Below the pieces are notes generated by a model. The model was not told the origin of the DNA. It saw nothing but the letters and a program-made list of their open reading frames with translations, and did not search any database. Position numbers and translations under genes: made by a program. From Verrucomicrobiales bacterium (GTDB lineage Bacteria > Verrucomicrobiota > Verrucomicrobiia > Limisphaerales > UBA9464), in the NCBI GenBank assembly GCA_003445095.1, contig DLVS01000677.1, positions 1 through 5,187 on the forward strand: a stretch of DNA of 5,187 bases. Reading direction: 5' to 3'. Below are positions 1 through 4,595 of the stretch, piece by piece; the stretch's first letter is position 1, and each line of letters begins with the position of its first letter.

Positions 1-10
1 TCGCTTCCCG

Positions 11-24
11 CCGCACTCCAAAGG
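11..24. repeat. Right end of a REP-like palindrome, cut by window edge
   Basis: The segment reads CCGCACTCCAAAGG. Its first nine bases match the right-hand end of the two better preserved palindromes at 1569-1605 (minus strand) and 1661-1688 (plus strand), which share the layout AAAGCGG, stem-loop, CCGC, two variable bases, TCC. Only the right arm and tail are present here; the left arm would lie before base 1. The assignment rests on similarity to copies inside this window, not on a database match. Confidence 0.35.
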
Positions 25-31
25 TTTATCG

Positions 32-51
32 ACTGCGCCGGCAAACGCAGT
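32..51 (-). terminator. Small hairpin downstream of the cotH-like gene
   Basis: ACTGCG (32-37) and CGCAGT (46-51) form a perfect 6-bp stem with an 8-nt loop. It lies 22 nt past the stop of the minus-strand CotH-family gene, where a terminator would be expected. There is no T tract on the minus-strand side, so it is not a canonical intrinsic terminator. It may only help to stabilise the 3' end, or be fortuitous. Confidence 0.2.
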
Positions 52-73
52 GCGAAGTCGGGCTGACACCCGC

Positions 74-1309
74 TCACTCTTTCAACTGCGCCAGCCCAGC
101 GAGCACGAATTCCCTTCGTTTCTTGATGAAGGCCTTGAGCTCGCGGATGCCCTCGGTGAGATCAAGCTCGGAGGCACTGCCCCAAACCGTGCGATCTTGG
201 ACAGCACCCGGTTTGATCTCCGCCGCCCAGGCGTCGATCACGGGGTTAAGTCGCTCCAAGGTGAACTCCGTCGCCAGGAGCTCTTCCAACCTTCGAGCAA
301 GACGTAGACGGAGGGGCTTCGATTTCCAGAACCGATCCTGAAGCCGGTTCCACCCGGTGACCCCGGGGGAGGACTGGATACCGAGCTCGACCGGCAGGCG
401 ATACATGTTGAAGGAGCCTCCCGAGTTGGCGCCCGGCCAGTCGCCAAACGTTCGATCCACATCCCAGGGCACGACGAACCATTTTCCTGAATTCGCGGCG
501 TCGTGGACTAACACATGGTTCTTATTCAGGGCATCCCAATTCTGGGTCAGAATCGTCGCCGCGAGATAACTGATGTACCGGTCGAGATCGACGCGCTCTT
601 GAAAGAATTTGTCGACGTCGGTGGCTGCGTTCAATGCGGCGCAGAAGTCGATCAAGGACGTGTAGTTGGTCTTGCCCTTGGTCTGCTTCTCGTACTCTCC
701 GCGATAGGCGGCCTCATCCTTCAGGCGTCGTTCATCACTGGCATGGCGCCCCCCGTTTGCCTTGTACGCCTCGGCTCCCTTGAACCCTCGGGACTTGAGA
801 AAATCAGAATCCACCTGCTCAACTTCGACATAGATGCCGTGGAACTTCGAGTTGAGCCGGAGTTCGATGAACCTGGTTTTCGAGGCTGGAACCCCCGCGA
901 TGGAGTAAACGTGATAAGCCAAACGTTCGCGAATCCAACTGGGATCCCGGTAGGTCGAGTTGAGATTCAGGCACTCACGGTTCTCCACCGGATTGTTGGG
1001 CAAAAATACCTTGAGCGGAGTCTTATTCCACGAGCGAGACCAGCGGCCGCGGTTCCGAACTTTCACCGGCAGGTTGGTCAACGTTCCCCAGGTCATCTGC
1101 GCTTCGATAGTCTCATTGGAAAATTTGTCATTCTCCAGAACGGCAATTTGCGCTTTCGGCAACAGGAGATTCATCGCTGGCACTCCTGACCCAGATTCGG
1201 CGCTCAAAGCACGCCCGGCTAGCAACCAAAGCCAAAGGCAGCACAGGTATGGGATTCGACCCCGACAATGAATTGATTTCACCTGTGAGCGAATTCCAAC
1301 CGGTTTCAT
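74..1309 (-). CDS. Secreted CotH kinase family protein
   Basis: A complete 411-residue protein of the CotH family, atypical protein-kinase-fold enzymes named after the Bacillus spore-coat protein CotH; some members phosphorylate secreted proteins. Residues 1-37 form a signal peptide: basic n-region, hydrophobic core IPYLCCLWLWLLAG (19-32) and a plausible signal-peptidase site near ALSA (34-37). The mature protein probably acts in the periplasm or outside the cell. Family blocks run in order: RNRGRWSRSWNKTPLKVFL (85-103), with basic residues typical of the nucleotide pocket; DPSWIRERLAYHVY (122-135); FIELRLNSKFHGIYVEVEQVD (147-167); NWDALNKN (257-264), the likely catalytic aspartate region; and PWDVDRTFG (281-289), the likely metal-binding aspartates. 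The start is the first ATG after an in-frame stop, with a weak AGGT about 10 nt upstream. No lamin-tail or carbohydrate-binding domain is fused, so it is a stand-alone version. The substrate is unknown. Family assignment is firm; kinase activity is inferred. Confidence 0.88.
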   Translation of the reverse strand: MKPVGIRSQVKSIHCRGRIPYLCCLWLWLLAGRALSAESGSGVPAMNLLLPKAQIAVLENDKFSNETIEAQMTWGTLTNLPVKVRNRGRWSRSWNKTPLKVFLPNNPVENRECLNLNSTYRDPSWIRERLAYHVYSIAGVPASKTRFIELRLNSKFHGIYVEVEQVDSDFLKSRGFKGAEAYKANGGRHASDERRLKDEAAYRGEYEKQTKGKTNYTSLIDFCAALNAATDVDKFFQERVDLDRYISYLAATILTQNWDALNKNHVLVHDAANSGKWFVVPWDVDRTFGDWPGANSGGSFNMYRLPVELGIQSSPGVTGWNRLQDRFWKSKPLRLRLARRLEELLATEFTLERLNPVIDAWAAEIKPGAVQDRTVWGSASELDLTEGIRELKAFIKKRREFVLAGLAQLKE

Positions 1310-1348
1310 GGAGAAAAGACCTGACGTTCTTAGGACTCATCGTGAAGT

Positions 1349-1364
1349 CGAACGGAGACGTTCG
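1349..1364. other. Perfect hairpin with GAGA tetraloop
   Basis: CGAACG (1349-1354), GAGA loop (1355-1358) and CGTTCG (1359-1364) form a perfect 6-bp stem. The GNRA-type loop exists only in plus-strand RNA. It lies in the 69-nt gap between the end of the minus-strand prepilin relic (1379) and the minus-strand CotH start (1309). It could be the old terminator of the relic or part of the CotH leader. There is no adjacent T tract. Confidence 0.3.
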
Positions 1365-1378
1365 CAACTGTTGTCGTG

Positions 1379-1603
1379 TTAGAATCGTGTCACGCCTCTA
1401 TCAAAAAAGGGTTCGTTGTCCGGGTTCCAAACCCGAGCCACTTGTCTACGGACAGCCGGGTCCTGGTGCCGCTGTCCGATGATGTCAGTCCGGCGTTTGG
1501 CTTCGACATGGCCGTCACAGAAGACGATCTTAGCCCGGCCGGCATGCACTTCCAGAGGCCCAAATTGCGGACTGCGGTGGTTCAGCGCAGCGCAGCCACC
1601 GCT
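1379..1603 (-). pseudogene. C-terminal relic of an H-X9-DG prepilin-type protein
   Basis: The minus-strand frame ending at the TAA at 1379-1381 encodes VHAGRAKIVFCDGHVEA followed by about 40 residues that include ARVWNPDNEPFFD and then the stop. The H (1544-1546) is followed by exactly nine residues and then Asp-Gly (1511-1516). This is the H-X9-DG motif found at the C-terminus of prepilin-type, type II-secretion-like pseudopilins that are abundant in Planctomycetes and Verrucomicrobiota. The WNPDNEPF tail also resembles the W-N-x-D-N-x-P ending I know from verrucomicrobial members. Upstream the frame runs into a REP-like palindrome (1569-1605) and a stop at 1604-1606. The N-terminal methylation motif, hydrophobic helix and most of the body are missing, and no start codon fits. 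I read it as a decayed gene whose 5' part was lost, not as a functional small protein. Confidence 0.62.
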
Positions 1604-1605
1604 TT
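1569..1605 (-). repeat. REP-like palindrome, copy A
   Basis: On the minus strand this reads AAAGCGG, then a 7-bp stem GCGGTGG/CCACCGC (plus-strand arms 1574-1580 and 1596-1602) around a 15-nt loop, then AGTCC. It has the same architecture as copy B at 1661-1688, in the opposite orientation. It marks the boundary where the prepilin relic loses similarity. The two copies, 55 nt apart and inverted, resemble the paired arrangement of REP/BIME elements in other bacteria. No transposase is near. Confidence 0.45.
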
Positions 1606-1660
1606 AGCCCGCACTCTTCGATTCAATCTGAAGCCCCGGTTCCTTCCCGCGCGGCATACC

Positions 1661-1688
1661 AAAGCGGCAGCATGCGCCGCCGCGCTCC
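1661..1688 (+). repeat. REP-like palindrome, copy B
   Basis: The plus strand reads AAAGCGGC at the left and GCCGCCGCGCTCC at the right. GCGGC (1664-1668) pairs with GCCGC (1679-1683 register) and the stem extends past one A-C mismatch to a 4-nt ATGC loop. The flanking AAAGCGG and CCGC-xx-TCC match copy A and the partial copy at the left window edge. The rest of 1606-1796 shows no gene on either strand that I can support. Confidence 0.42.
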
Positions 1689-1736
1689 ACCTGATGTCCG
1701 CGGCGACACCCTAGTTCGACCACTTCAAAGCCGCGC

Positions 1737-1756
1737 CGGAAGCGCTTCACCTTCCG
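1737..1756. other. 6-bp hairpin before the permease relic
   Basis: CGGAAG (1737-1742) and CTTCCG (1751-1756) form a perfect stem with an 8-nt loop, 40 nt upstream of the GTG of the permease relic. There is no T tract. It may be part of an old leader or terminator, or fortuitous. Confidence 0.2.
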
Positions 1757-1854
1757 AAGTTGATGCCTCTAACGCCTGCCCCTCGAACCACTCCGCGTGC
1801 ACGACCTTAAATTTGCCGTCCGCCAGTTGCTGAAAAATCCCAGCTTCGGAAGAA

Positions 1855-1882
1855 GTGACCAGTGGCGAGTGATGAGTGACGA
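1855..1882 (-). repeat. Inverted heptamer array, four units
   Basis: Four tandem 7-mers on the plus strand: GTGACCA, GTGGCGA, GTGATGA, GTGACGA. They are the reverse complement (in rotated register) of the GTCACTC units found before both intact permease starts. The array begins directly where similarity of the permease relic ends. Bases 1868-1881 are perfectly complementary to 1934-1947 in the downstream array. Confidence 0.72.
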
Positions 1883-1947
1883 CCTGGGGACTCTGCAGGG
1901 TTCCCGCGCCGCGACCAACCACCACTTGTCACCCGTCACTCATCACT
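1868..1947. promoter_or_regulatory. 14-bp inverted repeat that could mask the permease start
   Basis: Arms 1868-1881 (AGTGATGAGTGACG) and 1934-1947 (CGTCACTCATCACT) are perfectly complementary over 14 bp with a 52-nt loop. The right arm ends 4 nt before the ATG at 1952, so in mRNA the stem would cover the ribosome-binding region of the permease gene. Ribosomes translating the 52-codon leader would open it. The pairing is seen directly; a regulatory role is inference, because two opposed heptamer arrays give such pairing automatically. Confidence 0.4.
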
Positions 1948-1948
1948 G
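1928..1948 (+). repeat. Heptamer array before the first permease, three units
   Basis: The three 7-mers are GTCACCC, GTCACTC and ATCACTG. The preceding bases ACCACTT (1921-1927) may be a decayed fourth unit. The last unit ends 3 nt before the ATG at 1952, the same phase as the array before the second permease. No purine-rich Shine-Dalgarno lies in the array or in the 3-nt gap. Confidence 0.72.
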
Positions 1949-1951
1949 CTT

Positions 1952-4381
1952 ATGAACGACCTCCGCTTCGCCTTCAGGCAGCTTGTCAAAAATCCCGGCT
2001 TCACTCTGGCGGCCGTACTCACGCTGGCGATCTGTTTGGGTGCGAACCTCACCATCCTCACGGTGGTGGACGCAATCTTGATACGCCGTCTGCCTTTCGC
2101 CGCGCCCGAGCGGCTCGCCATCGTTTACAATAGCTATCCCGGCGCCGGCGCGGACAGAGTGCCGGGGTCGCTGCCGAATTATTTCGACCGTCGCGGCGCA
2201 CTCCAGGCGTTCGAGTCCGTTTCCATTTATCAGGAGTCGAGTGTGATCATCGGGGAGGCGGGCAACCCGCGTCGCGTGCCAACGATGCGAATATCGCCGG
2301 AATTCTTCGCCACCCTGGGTGTGCCGCTGGCGATGGGACAACCGTTTAAGGAAGAGAACCTCGCTTATCGTTTGGATGAAGTGGCGATCCTGACCGACGA
2401 ATTCTGGCGCAGCCATTTCAACGCCGACCCCAACGTCATCGGACGCACCTTCGAAAACGACGGCGCCCGCGTCGCCGTGATGGGGGTGCTGCCGCGCGGC
2501 TTTCGGTTTCTGTCCAGCCGTACACAATTCTTCCGGCCCGCCTCTCATGCGCCCAAGGATCGTCTCCCGAGCGAGCGGCACAGTGGCGACTGGAACATGA
2601 TCGCGCGGCTGGCTCCGGACGTAAGCTGGAGCACGGCCCAGTCGCAGATGGATGCTTTCAACGTGCGGCAGGCGGAGGACGATCCGATCAGGGAGGTGAT
2701 CCAAAAGTCCGGGTATCACACCCTGGTTCGTTCCTTGCATGGAGATCACGTGCAGCAGGTGAGGCGCACGTTGGTTCTGTTGCAGGTGGGGGTCGGCTTC
2801 CTGCTGCTGATCGGCGTGGTGAATCTGGCAAACCTGCTGCTGATCCGGGCCAATGGACGTGCGCAGGAACTTGCCGTGCGTCAGGCGCTCGGAGCCGGCC
2901 GTTGGCACATCACGCGCGGAGTTGCTGCCGAAGTCTTGCTGCTCGTGTTCGCGGCCGCCGTTACGGGAACATTGTTGAGCGCGGGTAGCTTGCGGTTGCT
3001 GTCAACCTTCGGGGCGGAGCAGCTTCCTCTGGGCGGGACGATCCGGCTCGACGCCAGGATGGTGATCGCGGGGCTGGGCATCGCGGCGCTGTTGGGCGGG
3101 TTGCTGGCCCTGCTCCTGATCGGCTTCAGTCTGAGAGCGAAGCTGGCTCCGGGGCTGAAGTTAACCACGCGCAGCGGCACGACGGGTCGCGGCGCACAAA
3201 GGTTATATCACGGATTCGTGGTAGCTCAGGTGGCGCTGGCGTTTGTGCTGTTGTCCGGTGCGGGCCTGTTGGGGATCAGTCTGAAGCGAGTGCTGGAGAC
3301 GCCGGTGGGATTCGATGCCTCTCAAATTCTCTCCGGGCGCATCGCCTTTCCCTGGAGCGGCTACACCAACCAAGCACTGCGTCTGGCCTTCGTGGACCGG
3401 TTGGTCACGACCGTGCGGGCCATACCCGGCGTATCGCACGTGGCCATCAACAGCGCGCTGCCGTTCACCGAAGTCCGGAGTGACAACGGTATCGCGGTCG
3501 AAGGTCAGGAAGCCCGTGACGGCGGAATCCTTCGCGCCCATCACGTGACCCAGGTCACGGCCGACTACTGGCGGACGATGGGAATCGCGCTGCTGCGCGG
3601 GCGATGGCTGGAAGATGTCGACCGATCCCGCCAGCCACGGGGCTGCCTCGTGGATCAGGCGGTGGCGGCGTTTTATTGGCCCAATGAAGATCCGATCGGG
3701 CGGCGCTTCACCACCGGACCGAAGTTCGATCCCAACGATTCGTTCACGGTGATCGGGGTCGTCGCCGCGGCCAAGCAGTCGGACGTCACCGAACGCGCCA
3801 GCAAGGGTACAGTCTATCTCCCCTACGGAGCTTGGTGGCCGGACACCTTCTCACTGGCGGTGCGGTCATCCCTGCCGGAGGTCGCGGTGGCGCCGATGCT
3901 TCGTCGGGCGGTCGCCCAATGCGATCCAGGAATGCCTCTAGACGATCTGCGTTCCCTGCAATCGCGAATTGACGACAGCCTGGTGACGCGCCGTTCGCCG
4001 GCGGTACTGGCAGGAGTTTTCGCTGGTGTTGCGCTGCTGCTCTCCTCGCTGGGCACCTACGGCGTGTTGGCCTACGCAGTAAGCCAACGGCAACGCGAGA
4101 TCGGCGTCCGCATGGCCTTGGGCGCGCAGCCCGGCCAGGTGCTCACGCATTTCCTTGGCCTCGGGGTCAGGCTTTGCCTCACGGGCATGGTTGTGGGAAT
4201 GATCGGAGCCTGGGCTGCCGGGCGGGCCATGCAATCCATGCTCTTCGACGTGAGCGCGTTTCCGCCCGGAGTGATCCTCCTAACCAGCCTGTCGCTGGCC
4301 GGGGTCGTGTTGCTGGCCGTATTCCTCCCCTCACGTCGCGCAGCGCGGGTGGACCCGATGGTGGCGCTGAGGAGCGAGTGA
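1952..4381 (+). CDS. ADOP-type ABC transporter permease (MacB/FtsX family)
   Basis: A complete 809-residue inner-membrane permease with the duplicated MacB/FtsX architecture of ADOP proteins (orphan permeases first noted in Acidobacteria and frequent in Verrucomicrobiota). In order: cytoplasmic MNDLRFAFRQLVKNPGFT; helix 1 (about 17-40); first MacB-like periplasmic core (about 47-258); three helices (about 272-298, 325-348, 370-394) with the cytoplasmic block ELAVRQALGAGRWHI (306-320); helix about 421-444; second periplasmic core (about 450-660); three helices (about 684-709, 735-758, 775-795) with the matching block QREIGVRMALGAQ (714-726); and the family's usual ending RRAARVDPMVALRSE. That is eight helices and the expected length. 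It has no ATPase domain, so a partner ATPase would have to come from elsewhere. MacB relatives are mechanotransmitters that export periplasmic substrates; the substrate here is unknown. The ATG overlaps the TGA of the upstream leader and has no Shine-Dalgarno. The following gene is a paralogue 210 nt downstream. Confidence 0.93.
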   Translation: MNDLRFAFRQLVKNPGFTLAAVLTLAICLGANLTILTVVDAILIRRLPFAAPERLAIVYNSYPGAGADRVPGSLPNYFDRRGALQAFESVSIYQESSVIIGEAGNPRRVPTMRISPEFFATLGVPLAMGQPFKEENLAYRLDEVAILTDEFWRSHFNADPNVIGRTFENDGARVAVMGVLPRGFRFLSSRTQFFRPASHAPKDRLPSERHSGDWNMIARLAPDVSWSTAQSQMDAFNVRQAEDDPIREVIQKSGYHTLVRSLHGDHVQQVRRTLVLLQVGVGFLLLIGVVNLANLLLIRANGRAQELAVRQALGAGRWHITRGVAAEVLLLVFAAAVTGTLLSAGSLRLLSTFGAEQLPLGGTIRLDARMVIAGLGIAALLGGLLALLLIGFSLRAKLAPGLKLTTRSGTTGRGAQRLYHGFVVAQVALAFVLLSGAGLLGISLKRVLETPVGFDASQILSGRIAFPWSGYTNQALRLAFVDRLVTTVRAIPGVSHVAINSALPFTEVRSDNGIAVEGQEARDGGILRAHHVTQVTADYWRTMGIALLRGRWLEDVDRSRQPRGCLVDQAVAAFYWPNEDPIGRRFTTGPKFDPNDSFTVIGVVAAAKQSDVTERASKGTVYLPYGAWWPDTFSLAVRSSLPEVAVAPMLRRAVAQCDPGMPLDDLRSLQSRIDDSLVTRRSPAVLAGVFAGVALLLSSLGTYGVLAYAVSQRQREIGVRMALGAQPGQVLTHFLGLGVRLCLTGMVVGMIGAWAAGRAMQSMLFDVSAFPPGVILLTSLSLAGVVLLAVFLPSRRAARVDPMVALRSE

Positions 4382-4385
4382 CGAG
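4375..4385 (-). repeat. Heptamer-like sequence spanning the permease stop codon
   Basis: CGAGTGACGAG contains the stop TGA (4379-4381) of the first permease and one unit of the inverted heptamer (GTGACGA, 4378-4384). CGAGTGACG (4375-4383) is perfectly complementary to CGTCACTCG (4560-4568) in the array before the next permease, so the 176 nt between them are bounded by inverted heptamers. One unit inside a common Glu-stop context could be chance. Confidence 0.35.
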
Positions 4386-4595
4386 ATGCATCGCCTCCAA
4401 TTCATTTCACATTCCGAGGGATCTCTCGCCAAACTGGAGACCCAGTTCCGATTGAGCCGGTCGCTCGGATTTATGACCGATACCCGAACCACCGGGGCCT
4501 TTAGTCTGATGAACGAATTGCGTCAGATGCTCAACGCGCTCCGCCGCCGCTTGGATTCCCGTCACTCGTCACCTGTCACTCGTCACAAACTATGA
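4386..4595 (+). CDS. Small ORF of unknown function, leader to the second permease
   Basis: A 69-codon frame starts at an ATG 4 nt after the first permease stop and ends at TGA 4593-4595, overlapping the second permease ATG (4592) by ATGA. I recognise no domain. An internal ATG at 4509 gives a 28-residue version, MNELRQMLNALRRRLDS followed by RHSSPVTRHKL. The basic front part vaguely resembles the cytoplasmic start of some ADOP proteins and could be a second permease relic, but this is weak. The tail is encoded by the heptamer array and closely resembles the tail of the leader before the first permease (SPVTHHCL). No strong Shine-Dalgarno precedes either ATG. It is either a translational-coupling leader or a chance reading frame across the spacer. 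Confidence 0.35.
   Translation: MHRLQFISHSEGSLAKLETQFRLSRSLGFMTDTRTTGAFSLMNELRQMLNALRRRLDSRHSSPVTRHKL
4561..4588 (+). repeat. Heptamer array before the second permease, four units
   Basis: The four perfectly phased 7-mers are GTCACTC, GTCACCT, GTCACTC and GTCACAA. The last unit ends 3 nt before the ATG at 4592, exactly as in the array before the first permease. It occupies the place where a Shine-Dalgarno would be, and none is present. Heptanucleotide tandem repeats are known elsewhere (for example in filamentous cyanobacteria), but I know of no described role in this position. Confidence 0.8.

Larger units (their letters stand above)
1797..1955 (+). pseudogene. ADOP permease N-terminal relic, now a 52-codon leader ORF
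   Basis: From a GTG at 1797 the frame encodes (V/M)HDLKFAVRQLLKNPSFG, which matches the cytoplasmic N-terminus of the two intact permeases (MNDLRFAFRQLVKNPGFT and MSDLKFAFRQLLKNPGFT). Similarity stops at about 1848, just before the first membrane helix would start. The frame then runs through an inverted heptamer array, a 45-nt GC-rich spacer and a direct heptamer array, and ends at TGA 1953-1955, overlapping the next gene's ATG at 1952 by ATGA. I read it as the scar of a third tandem permease gene after deletion of almost its whole body. The ORF is still open with a possible GTG start, so it could be translated as a leader coupled to the downstream permease. No Shine-Dalgarno is visible before the GTG. 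Confidence 0.68.

Noticed and set aside
515..1189. Plus-strand 224-codon reading frame
   Set aside because: It lies wholly antisense to the CotH-family gene, whose motifs and signal peptide are clear. Its translation shows no domain and is a by-product of the GC-rich opposite strand.
1310..1380. Sigma-70-like promoter for the CotH-family gene
   Set aside because: The best minus-strand candidate pairs a TTGCGA box with a poor -10 (CACGAT) at 17-nt spacing. The match is too weak to support, although a promoter is expected here.
1569..1688. Insertion sequence ends
   Set aside because: The two inverted palindromes enclose only 55 nt with no transposase and no target duplication that I can see. 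A REP-like pair fits better.
1376..1714. Plus-strand 112-codon reading frame over the intergenic zone
   Set aside because: The minus strand here encodes the H-X9-DG motif, and the plus-strand frame also crosses two REP-like palindromes. It looks like a chance frame.
1855..1948. CRISPR array
   Set aside because: The repeat unit is 7 bp without unique spacers of constant length, and there are no cas genes. These are simple tandem heptamers.
1943..2908. Minus-strand 321-codon reading frame
   Set aside because: It is antisense to the first permease. Its sequence is rich in His, Arg and Gln without domains, as expected from the complement of a GC-rich membrane-protein gene.
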